From the NCBI GenBank assembly GCA_903870275.1, contig CAIQCK010000012.1, forward strand, positions 177,509 through 241,508: a DNA stretch of 64,000 nucleotides. The letters run 5' to 3'. Origin of the DNA: an uncultured bacterium. GTDB lineage: Bacteria > Verrucomicrobiota > Verrucomicrobiia > CAIQCK01. Below, piece after piece: positions 16,485 to 23,597 of the stretch. The notes below the pieces were generated by a model. It did no database searches. It saw only the letters and a program-made list of their open reading frames with translations, and was not told the origin of the DNA. Position 1 is the stretch's first letter; each line of letters begins with the position of its first letter. The position numbers were made by a program, and so were the translations under genes.

Positions 16485-17684
16485 ATGGCCCAAGACATGG
16501 AAGCCCTCTACCAGCAACGCCTCAAGCGATACACCACCGCCCTCCACAAGGGCAAACCCGACATGGTTCCCATCAGGCCCTTCGTCGCGGAGTTCATCTG
16601 CAACGTCAGCGGCCACACCTGCCAGGAGGTCACGCAGGATTTCGAGTTGGCCTTCGAGGCCACGCGCGCCTGCTGCAAGAAATTCGATTGGGACGCCACC
16701 GTGCCCAACATGGTTTATCTCTACGGCACCATCCCGCAGGTCGTCGGCCTCAAGTATTACGGTGTCCCCGGCGTTGGCCTCTCACCCAACGGCGGCTTCA
16801 ACTACATCGAACCGCCGGAGGAAAGCGACAGCTTCATGCAGCCCGACGAATACGACGCCCTCATCGCCGACCCGACCGGCTACCTTTTAAACACCTGGCT
16901 GCCGCGCGTCTCCAAGGACGTTGTCAAGCCCGGCCAGCCCGCCACGGTGCGCAACAACCTCTCGTTCCTCAAGGGCGGCATGGCCCTCATGAACTACTTT
17001 TCCTCATTCCCGGGCGCGATCGAGCGGATGCGGAGGGAAACCGGCACCGTCTCCGCCATCGCCGGCATCCTCAAGGCCCCGCTCGACATCCTTGCCGACA
17101 AGTTCCGCGGCTTCATCGGCCTCTGCATGGACCTCATGGAGCAGCCCGACAAGGTCCTCGCCGCGTGCGAAGCCCTCCAGCCGCACATGTTCCAGATTGC
17201 CCTCGCCAGCGCCGACCCGACCAAGACGCTGCCCGTCACCATCTGGATGCACCGCGGCTGCGTGCCGTTCGTCTCGCAGGACCACTTCGACAAGATCATG
17301 TGGCCAACCCTCAAGCCCATCGTGCTGGAGCTGTGGAAACGCGGCCATCAGGTCCTCTTCTACGCCGAGGGCAAATGGGGCGCGCACCTCAAGACCTTCC
17401 GCGAACTGCCCGCCGGCAGCATCATCTTCCATTGCGACCGCGACGACATCTTCGAGGTTCACCGCGTCCTCGGCGACAAGTTCGCCATCAGCGGCGGCAT
17501 CCCCAACGTCATGCTCGCCTACGGCAAGCCCGAGGAGGTGCGCGACTACACCAAGAAGGTGATCCAGACCGTCGCCCGCGACGGCGGCTACATCCTCGAC
17601 GCCGGCGCCATCGTCCAGAACGACGCCAAGGTCGAGAACATCCAGGCCATGACCGACGCCGGCAGGGAATTTGGAGTTTATTAG
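16485..17684 (+). CDS. Uroporphyrinogen decarboxylase (UroD)-family protein
   Basis: The 399-aa protein has the UroD/MtaA-like TIM-barrel pattern (PIRPFVAEF, ending with GGYILDAGAIVQNDAKVENIQAM). In Verrucomicrobiota and Planctomycetota most such paralogs are not haem enzymes. They are thought to act as corrinoid methyltransferases or on unknown substrates. The PEESDSF and LFYAEGKWGAHLKTF segments match the non-haem subgroup by impression only. The gene has its own leader and is followed by a palindromic repeat and a 58-aa gene. Substrate unknown. Confidence 0.85.
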   Translation: MAQDMEALYQQRLKRYTTALHKGKPDMVPIRPFVAEFICNVSGHTCQEVTQDFELAFEATRACCKKFDWDATVPNMVYLYGTIPQVVGLKYYGVPGVGLSPNGGFNYIEPPEESDSFMQPDEYDALIADPTGYLLNTWLPRVSKDVVKPGQPATVRNNLSFLKGGMALMNYFSSFPGAIERMRRETGTVSAIAGILKAPLDILADKFRGFIGLCMDLMEQPDKVLAACEALQPHMFQIALASADPTKTLPVTIWMHRGCVPFVSQDHFDKIMWPTLKPIVLELWKRGHQVLFYAEGKWGAHLKTFRELPAGSIIFHCDRDDIFEVHRVLGDKFAISGGIPNVMLAYGKPEEVRDYTKKVIQTVARDGGYILDAGAIVQNDAKVENIQAMTDAGREFGVY

Positions 17685-17698
17685 AGGAACGATGAATG

Positions 17699-17788
17699 GC
17701 CCGCTAAACACGCGAAAAGACGCTAAAGCCGGAAACAGACTTTAGACTGAGCCGTTGTCTTTCGCGTTCTTTAGCGTGTTTAGCGGGC
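17699..17788. repeat. Inverted repeat behind the UroD-family gene
   Basis: Perfect 14-bp arms GCCCGCTAAACACG (17699-17712) and CGTGTTTAGCGGGC (17775-17788) enclose degenerate copies of the same words (CGCTAAAG, TCTTTAGCG). The element starts 15 nt after the stop codon of the UroD-family gene and ends 29 nt before the next start. Confidence 0.7.
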
Positions 17789-17816
17789 AAACCAATAATT
17801 GAAACAGGAGACGACC

Positions 17817-17993
17817 ATGCCTGACCAATCGCAATCGAATCCCGCCCCCAAGCCCGGCACCGTCGTGCCGTGGGAACAGAAGATCAAGGAACTCCCGCCG
17901 ATGACCGGCCGCGAAGACCTCGTCAGGCAGCAGTGGGAAACCTACGACGCTTGGGCCTACACCTACATCTGGCATCTGGTGGTGTCGTTCTGA
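17817..17993 (+). CDS. Small hypothetical protein, 58 aa
   Basis: The start is supported by AGGAGA 6 nt upstream. The protein is hydrophilic and Pro-rich at the N-terminus, and it ends in an aromatic, hydrophobic segment (WETYDAWAYTYIWHLVVSF). No known domain was recognised. It is preceded by the UroD-family gene and a repeat, and followed by a nuclease-like gene 45 nt later. It could be a true small protein or the N-terminal remnant of a longer gene. The good ribosome binding site favours a real gene. Confidence 0.6.
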   Translation: MPDQSQSNPAPKPGTVVPWEQKIKELPPMTGREDLVRQQWETYDAWAYTYIWHLVVSF

Positions 17994-18038
17994 GCAACTG
18001 ACCACACAGTGTGTTGCTGGTTCGCAAGGAGGTGAAAC

Positions 18039-19028
18039 ATGCCATTAAAGCGTGAAGTTGAAATGTATCGCGCGATCAAACGATACTTCGTTAAGCACAT
18101 CGGATGCAAAGCGGTGTTCGCCGACTTACCTGACGAAAAGAAGAAAATCCATCTGCCCAGAAACCTGAGCAAAAGAGATCCCGATGTGATTGGCGCGGGT
18201 GATGACAAAGAGATCTTCGTTGCCGAAGGAAAAATGCTTTCCCAAAGCGGTCAACCGTTTGAGCAATGTGTGGAACAACTTCTCAGCCTCAAAGCTTTTG
18301 CCGACCATCTCTACGCGTTTTTCCCGAACGATGATTGGGAGCGACTCACCAAGGACGACGCCGATCGCAACAGGAAGATTCTGAAGGCCAAGGGCATCGG
18401 CCTCATTCTGGTAGATGAACGTGGTCACACCAGAGCGGTCCTTCCTGCCACGAGTAATGACGCGGAAGAATCGAAAAAGAACGAAGTGCTCCGCATCTTG
18501 GGTCTCGTCAAAGACACGCACGTGCCAAGTGTTGATTATCTATCGTCAAGCGATGCTGCATTGGCGACAAAGATGATTTGCTTGGTTGATGACCTCGGCA
18601 GAGAAATTGGACAGGAAGCAGTCGCAAAGGTCTTTTCTGGAAAAAAACACAGATTTGTTTTTGATACTTTTTCTCATGAAAATGGAGGGAACGTGTTTCG
18701 CTGTGCCGCATGGCCTGGACATGTGGGATTTGAGTTTGATCCTTTCGGCGCATACCTAGGAGATGGAAGGCCATGTATTTGGATCGGTCGCAACATGAGT
18801 GACGGTTTTTTGCTGAATCTCCTTGAGGCTGAATCACCAGCTTTTGGCACGCATGTATGGTTCGGAGATAAAGACGAGACGCTGCCTTTGCAAGACGTGA
18901 CACCAGAGCGGGTCAAGCAATGCGACAACATGTGGCTTGAGCACAGGATAGAGTTCTTCGGCAGATCTCGCGATGGTCTCAAACGTGAGCTTGAAACCTG
19001 TCTGCTCGCTGCAAAGAGACTCAAGTGA
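18039..19028 (+). CDS. PD-(D/E)xK nuclease-like hypothetical protein
   Basis: The 329-aa protein is preceded by a near-perfect ribosome binding site (AAGGAGG). Residues 48-49 (PD) and 63-65 (EGK) in the stretch DPDVIGAGDDKEIFVAEGK fit the PD-(D/E)xK nuclease pattern. The stretch QPFEQCVEQLLSLKAFADHLYAFF follows as an amphipathic helix. The C-terminal part contains FGDKDETLPLQDVTPERVKQ and is not recognised. Base composition is visibly lower in GC than the neighbours, which suggests transfer. A role in restriction or defence is possible, but the assignment is by motif only. Confidence 0.6.
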   Translation: MPLKREVEMYRAIKRYFVKHIGCKAVFADLPDEKKKIHLPRNLSKRDPDVIGAGDDKEIFVAEGKMLSQSGQPFEQCVEQLLSLKAFADHLYAFFPNDDWERLTKDDADRNRKILKAKGIGLILVDERGHTRAVLPATSNDAEESKKNEVLRILGLVKDTHVPSVDYLSSSDAALATKMICLVDDLGREIGQEAVAKVFSGKKHRFVFDTFSHENGGNVFRCAAWPGHVGFEFDPFGAYLGDGRPCIWIGRNMSDGFLLNLLEAESPAFGTHVWFGDKDETLPLQDVTPERVKQCDNMWLEHRIEFFGRSRDGLKRELETCLLAAKRLK

Positions 19029-19041
19029 TCCGTTTCGTCTT

Positions 19042-19443
19042 TCAGCGGCTGACGTAATCCCGCAGGTGGATGGCAACGCGGGGAAACTCCTTCACGACCG
19101 GCTCATCGGTCGTCACCAGCCGGATACTCAACTCCTCGGCCAGGGCGACGAACTCGCAGTCGTAGGCGGAGCGGTTTGATCGCCGGACAAGATCAAGCAC
19201 GGCGGACGAGGTCACGGCATATTCACGACCGCGCAGGAGATGTTCGGCCGCTTCCATTTGCCGCACAGCATCCTGAAACGAAATGGCGCGCCGCCGGAGA
19301 TAGAGCGCCAGGACGTTGCGGAACTCCGACCGCCACAGCAGAGGCGCGCACCAGACATCTTTCCGCACCGCCTTCTCCGCCATCGCCGTCCAATCGCCGG
19401 GAAGAAGCAGGTAGGCGATGATGTTGGTGTCCACCACGATCAC
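19042..19443 (-). CDS. vapC: PIN-domain toxin VapC
   Basis: The 133-aa protein is a PIN-domain RNase: Asp5 (VVDTNIIAYLL), Glu40 (WRSEFRNVL), Asp95 (SAYDCEFVALA) and Asp113 (TTDEPVV) form the expected acidic set for metal-dependent RNA cleavage. The start is GTG at 19443, overlapping the stop of the upstream antitoxin gene (GTGA). Such coupling is standard for vapBC. Confidence 0.93.
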   Translation of the reverse strand: MIVVDTNIIAYLLLPGDWTAMAEKAVRKDVWCAPLLWRSEFRNVLALYLRRRAISFQDAVRQMEAAEHLLRGREYAVTSSAVLDLVRRSNRSAYDCEFVALAEELSIRLVTTDEPVVKEFPRVAIHLRDYVSR

Positions 19444-19679
19444 GGGCGGCCCTCGCCCTTCGCGGTGCGCAGCAACTCATCCGTCAGGGCCGGCCCGGCG
19501 ATACGACGCCGGACCTGTGCCACCTCCGCCAGCAACGCCTCAGTGTCCACTGGATGGCCTTCCAATGTCCGCCCCAGAATGTCAATCACCTCCCAGTTCA
19601 AACTGCGGTTGTTGGCGTCCGCGCGAACCTTGAGTCGGCGGTGGAGTTTGGCCGGCAAGTCTTTGATGGTCAGGTTCAT
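19440..19679 (-). CDS. vapB: FitA/VapB-type antitoxin
   Basis: The 79-aa protein has a ribbon-helix-helix N-terminus (MNLTIKDLPAKLHRRLKVRA, then NNRSLNWEVIDIL) as in FitA-like antitoxins. A C-terminal arm binds the toxin. The ATG at 19679 is chosen; the frame opens with a TTG four codons upstream inside the operator. The gene overlaps vapC. It should repress its own promoter through the palindrome at 19697-19709. Confidence 0.9.
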   Translation of the reverse strand: MNLTIKDLPAKLHRRLKVRADANNRSLNWEVIDILGRTLEGHPVDTEALLAEVAQVRRRIAGPALTDELLRTAKGEGRP

Positions 19680-19685
19680 ACTACG

Positions 19686-19709
19686 CACCAAAATGGCACC
19701 ATAATGGTG
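19686..19709 (-). promoter_or_regulatory. Candidate operator of vapBC
   Basis: Two adjacent 11-bp direct repeats (CACCAAAATGG at 19686-19696, CACCATAATGG at 19697-19707) lie directly upstream of the antitoxin ATG. The second forms a perfect palindrome CACCATAATGGTG (19697-19709). A possible -35 TTGACT on the minus strand lies just upstream. The position and repeat pattern fit autoregulation by a ribbon-helix-helix antitoxin. Confidence 0.6.
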
Positions 19710-19802
19710 TCAAGTCAATCCAAGAAGGGCGGGTTTCGATGCGCCGTCTTCGCTAACAACATCGCATTCGCTTTCCCCCGCCATTGCCTGTAGGTTTGGG
19801 CG

Positions 19803-21182
19803 ATGCCATTCAAATCACTCGGTTTATCAGACAAGCTTGTACAGGGTATTCTTGCCACGGGCTACACCGCGCCCACGGCCATTCAATCGCAGGCCATCCC
19901 GACCGCGCTCCAAGGCAAAGACATCATCGGCTGCGCGCAGACCGGCACCGGCAAGACCGCCGCGTTCGTGCTGCCCATCCTCAACCGCCTTGCCGCTCAC
20001 GAGGCCGCCGGCCAGGTGAGCGTCGGCATCAAGGCGCTCGTGCTGACGCCGACGCGGGAGCTGGCGGGACAGGTCGAGGAGGCGGTGAAAACCTACGGCC
20101 GATTCATGCGGCTGCGCACGCTGGCCATCTACGGCGGCGTGGGCTACGGCCCGCAACTGCAGGCGCTGCAACGCGGCGTGGACTTTGTCGTGGCGACGCC
20201 GGGCCGGCTGATTGACCTGATGAACTCGCGCCGCATTGATCTCTCGAAGGTGGAGGTGCTCGTGCTCGACGAGGCCGACCGGATGATGGACATGGGGTTC
20301 ATCCCCGACGTGCGCCGGATTGTCGCCCAAATACCCAAGGAGCGCCAGACGCTGATGTTCTCGGCCACCATGTCCCGCGAAATCCGCGAGTTGACCGCCA
20401 GCATCCAGCGCCAGCCGGTAATCATCCAAATCGGCGAGCAGCGCAATCCCGTGGCGACCGTCACGCAACACATCTTCACCGTGCCGCGCGACCTGAAGAT
20501 GGACCTGCTCATCCACATCGTCGAGCAGGAGGACCTCGATTGCGTGCTGGTGTTCTCGCGGACCAAGCACGGCGCCGACCGCATTTCTCAAAAGCTGGAG
20601 CGGCGCGGCATCCGCTCGGTGGCGCTGCACTCCAACCGCACGCAGAGCCAGCGCCAGAAGGCCTTGGACGGCTTCAAGCGCGGGCATTACCGCGTGCTGG
20701 TGGCGACGGACATCGCCGCGCGCGGCATTGACGTGGAAGGCATCTCGCACGTCATCAACTATGACACGCCGGTGTATGCCGAGGACTACATCCACCGCAT
20801 TGGCCGCACCGGCCGCGCCACGGCGAAGGGAGACGCGATCACCTTCGTGTCGCGCGACGAAGAGGATCACCTGCGCAACATCGAGAAGTTCATCGGCAAG
20901 CGCCTGGAGCGGAAGCGCCACCCGACATTTGAGCCGGCGGCGATGCAGCCGCTCCCAAAACCTCAGCCGCAGGCGCAACATCCGCAGCCGCACGCGCCGA
21001 ATCCGGCGTCGCACCAGCCTCACCAGCATCAGCCGCAAAAACCCGGCCAGCCCGCGGCACAGCAAGCCTCGCACGAAACGCGCGGTCCCGCCCCTCGCCC
21101 GCCGCAGCCGGCCGGGCACAGCCATCACCCCAAGCCGCGCCCCAAGCTGAATTTCTGGCAGCGCCGCCGGCAGCGTGATTAG
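19803..21182 (+). CDS. DEAD-box ATP-dependent RNA helicase (RhlE-like)
   Basis: The 459-aa protein has all helicase motifs: Q motif ([13 protein letters not shown]), Walker A AQTGTGKT (45-52), PTREL, TPGR, DEAD (156-159), SAT, and in the second lobe ARGIDV and HRIGRTGRA. The domain order and sequence match RhlE. The tail after residue 375 is rich in Pro, Gln and His and ends with basic residues ([12 protein letters not shown]), probably RNA binding. Likely role: RNA remodelling, ribosome assembly or decay in the cytoplasm. Confidence 0.95.
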   Translation: MPFKSLGLSDKLVQGILATGYTAPTAIQSQAIPTALQGKDIIGCAQTGTGKTAAFVLPILNRLAAHEAAGQVSVGIKALVLTPTRELAGQVEEAVKTYGRFMRLRTLAIYGGVGYGPQLQALQRGVDFVVATPGRLIDLMNSRRIDLSKVEVLVLDEADRMMDMGFIPDVRRIVAQIPKERQTLMFSATMSREIRELTASIQRQPVIIQIGEQRNPVATVTQHIFTVPRDLKMDLLIHIVEQEDLDCVLVFSRTKHGADRISQKLERRGIRSVALHSNRTQSQRQKALDGFKRGHYRVLVATDIAARGIDVEGISHVINYDTPVYAEDYIHRIGRTGRATAKGDAITFVSRDEEDHLRNIEKFIGKRLERKRHPTFEPAAMQPLPKPQPQAQHPQPHAPNPASHQPHQHQPQKPGQPAAQQASHETRGPAPRPPQPAGHSHHPKPRPKLNFWQRRRQRD

Positions 21183-21264
21183 CATCGCTGAACCTGATTC
21201 CGCAGTTGAATCGTCGCCGCGCAACCATTGATTTCGCGCGGGATTCCGCTTTAGGTTGCCGGGT

Positions 21265-21927
21265 ATGAAGGCTCTAATTTTCGATCTCGACGGGACGCTG
21301 GTGGACACGGTTTATCCGCACGTGCTGGCGTGGCAGTTGGCGTTTGCCGAAGCGGGCATGCCCATCGAAGGCTGGCGGCTGCACCGGCGCATGGGCATGA
21401 GCGGCGGCCTGTTCAAACGCGCCGCCGCCCGCGAACTGGGCCGCAACCTCAGCGACGAGGAGGTCCGCTCCCTCGACCGCCGCCACGCGGAATTGTTCAA
21501 CCAATTCCTGCCGACGCCGCGGCCGCTGCCGGGCGCCGTGGAGCTGCTGCGGTTCCTGCGCGAAAATAAAATCACCCACGGCATCGCCACCTCCAACCGC
21601 CGGCCGATGATGAATCCCGCGCTCGACGTGCTCGGTGTCGGCGCCGAGACGGTTGTGGTCGAGCGCACGGACGTGGCGCGCGCGAAACCGGAGCCGGATT
21701 TGTTCATCGAGTGCCAGCAGCGGCTCGGTGTGCGGCCGGATGAATGTTACGTGGTCGGCGATGCGGTGTGGGACCTGATGGGCGCGCGCCGGGCTCAGAT
21801 GCTCGGCATCGGTTTGCAGAGCGGTGGCTACGGCGAGGAGGAATTGATCCGTGCCGGCGCGTTCCGCGTGTTCCGCGACGCGGCCGACCTGCTCAATTGG
21901 CTCGACGAACTCGGGCTGCTGCCCTAA
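21265..21927 (+). CDS. HAD-superfamily phosphatase
   Basis: The 220-aa protein contains HAD motif I DLDGTLVDT (residues 7-15), motif II TSN, motif III Lys in AKPEPDLF, and motif IV GDAVWD. A helical cap lies between motifs I and II, so it belongs to the subfamily I (phosphoglycolate phosphatase/beta-phosphoglucomutase-like) group. The ATG at 21265 is preferred over an in-frame TTG three codons upstream. Substrate unknown. Confidence 0.9.
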   Translation: MKALIFDLDGTLVDTVYPHVLAWQLAFAEAGMPIEGWRLHRRMGMSGGLFKRAAARELGRNLSDEEVRSLDRRHAELFNQFLPTPRPLPGAVELLRFLRENKITHGIATSNRRPMMNPALDVLGVGAETVVVERTDVARAKPEPDLFIECQQRLGVRPDECYVVGDAVWDLMGARRAQMLGIGLQSGGYGEEELIRAGAFRVFRDAADLLNWLDELGLLP

Positions 21928-22051
21928 TCCACGTTCCTGCTGCCGGGCGGAACAACTCCGGCATCCGCCGCGCTGCGTCGATTGTCCCTGCGGAGACAGC
22001 GCGGCATTCCTGCCGCCAACCGGATCAACTTCAGCGCGGGTCGTGCGGGGC

Positions 22052-22420
22052 TTACTGTTGCGGCGGAGGCCGTTGAGCGCCGCCTTCCTGGGGCGGACGT
22101 TGCTGCCCCGCGCCTTCCTGCGGCGGACGCGGCGCGGGCATTTCCAACTCCGCCTTGCCCTGCAACTTCAGTTCCTTGATGTCGTATTTGTAGAGCGTGT
22201 TGCCGCGGAGGATGAAAATGTAATCCGTCGTCGTCACCATCTGCGCCTGCATCATCATCGGCCGGAACTGCTGCTGGCCGCGTCCGAAACCCTGTCCACC
22301 GCCACCTTCGCCGCCTTGAGGCGGACGCGGGCGTTCGCCGTCCTGCGCGCAGAGCCAGCCAGCCGACGCCAGCGCCACGACGCCGGCCGTCATCCATCCA
22401 AACAAACGTTGTCGAGTCAT
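22052..22420 (-). CDS. Small secreted Gly/Gln/Pro-rich protein
   Basis: The 122-aa protein has a signal peptide (residues 1-25, ending WLCAQDG), a Gly/Gln-rich linker, a short beta-like core (MVTTTDYIFILRGNTLYKYDIKELKL) and a Pro/Gln-rich tail. The core resembles the opening of a PQQ-like beta-propeller blade found in secreted proteins of related bacteria. Ribosome binding site AGGAG lies 10 nt upstream. Function unknown. Confidence 0.7.
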   Translation of the reverse strand: MTRQRLFGWMTAGVVALASAGWLCAQDGERPRPPQGGEGGGGQGFGRGQQQFRPMMMQAQMVTTTDYIFILRGNTLYKYDIKELKLQGKAELEMPAPRPPQEGAGQQRPPQEGGAQRPPPQQ

Positions 22421-22540
22421 GTTCAATTCTCCTATTGAAGGTTCGCCGATAGAACGCGCCAGCCGGGGATTTATTGGCGGACGGCGGAAAACTGAGTTCT
22501 CGCTGGAGAAAAGAAACCTTCGCGGGCACACTGGGCGCGT

Positions 22541-23542
22541 ATGCAACCACGATCCACGGTTTCGCTAATGACGATTCTTTGTCTGGTTGTCGTCGCCGGC
22601 GCGTTGTGTCGCGCCGCCGAGCCGTCGGCGGCCGGCGCGGGCAAGTTCACGCTGACGGTGCTGGAGATTCCCGACATCCAGCGCGGCGCAGGCCTCGCAT
22701 TGGTGATGCAGACTCCGGGCGGGCGCACGTTTCTTTACGACACCGGCAACGGCTATCCGTCGGCCACCAACGTTTCCGGCTGGGCGTCCGACCACAACAG
22801 CGGCCGCGACTTGATCGCGCCGTTGCTTCGCGAGCGCGGCGTGAAGGAACTCGATGGCGTCGTCATCAGCCACGCGCACTACGACCACTTCGGCGGGTTC
22901 GTGTGGCTGGTGGATCATTTCCCGATCCGCAAACTCTACGATCCTGGCTACGAGATGCCCGGCCGGCCGACCGGCGATTACAGCGGCGAGCTGGGGCACT
23001 ACACGAAACTCCGACAGCAGTTCAAACAGCGGCCCGGCGCTTATCAGGAGGCGCACACCGGCGACAAGCTCGCGTGGGACGACCGGCTCGACGTGGAGGT
23101 GCTCGCGCCGCCGAAGGAATTCTTTCACGAGCGTCATCCGGAGAATCGCTCGAAAAACGATCCGCCCGCGCACTATCTCCTCAACGCCAACGCGATGATC
23201 CTGCGCATCCAGCACGGCAAGGTGGTGTTCGTGCTCGGCGGCGACATCGAGGCCGAGGACCAGAGGCTCAGCCTGTTGCCGTCGCTGCCGCCGGGCAAGC
23301 TCAAGTGCGACGTGCTGATCGCGCCGGGCCACGGCATCCACGCGATCCCGGAGTTCGCCGAGGCGACGCGGCCCAAGGTGGCGGTGGCGAGCGTGTTTTC
23401 GCGTTACGCGAAGGGCATCCCGGCGTGGAAGGTCTATGGCGCGGTCGGCGCAAAGGTGTATGTCACCGGCGTCCACGGCAACGTCGAGTTCGTCTCCGAC
23501 GGCGAGCAGTTCACAACCAAAGCGCAGCGGGAACAAAAGTAG
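22541..23542 (+). CDS. Secreted metallo-beta-lactamase-fold hydrolase (ComEC-type MBL)
   Basis: The 333-aa protein has a signal peptide (about residues 1-25). The MBL motif HAHYDH (111-116) follows a TGNG element, as in MBL domains related to ComEC/Rec2. Further ligands are likely in LGGDIEAED and APGHGIHAIPEF. It would be a periplasmic or extracytoplasmic metal hydrolase. No membrane competence domain is attached. The gene is followed by a hairpin (23541-23562) before the GH gene. Confidence 0.88.
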   Translation: MQPRSTVSLMTILCLVVVAGALCRAAEPSAAGAGKFTLTVLEIPDIQRGAGLALVMQTPGGRTFLYDTGNGYPSATNVSGWASDHNSGRDLIAPLLRERGVKELDGVVISHAHYDHFGGFVWLVDHFPIRKLYDPGYEMPGRPTGDYSGELGHYTKLRQQFKQRPGAYQEAHTGDKLAWDDRLDVEVLAPPKEFFHERHPENRSKNDPPAHYLLNANAMILRIQHGKVVFVLGGDIEAEDQRLSLLPSLPPGKLKCDVLIAPGHGIHAIPEFAEATRPKVAVASVFSRYAKGIPAWKVYGAVGAKVYVTGVHGNVEFVSDGEQFTTKAQREQK

Positions 23543-23562
23543 GACAGGCGGGACGCTGTCCT
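23541..23562. repeat. Hairpin behind the MBL gene
   Basis: A 7-bp stem AGGACAG (23541-23547) with CTGTCCT (23556-23562) and an 8-nt loop overlaps the stop codon. There is no T-run, so it is not a typical terminator. Confidence 0.45.
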
Positions 23563-23597
23563 GCAGCCCGCGCGTTGACGCACACGGCGGAGCCGCT

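Noticed and set aside
23541..23562. Rho-independent terminator behind the MBL gene
   Set aside because: A hairpin is present, but no T-run follows; listed as repeat only.
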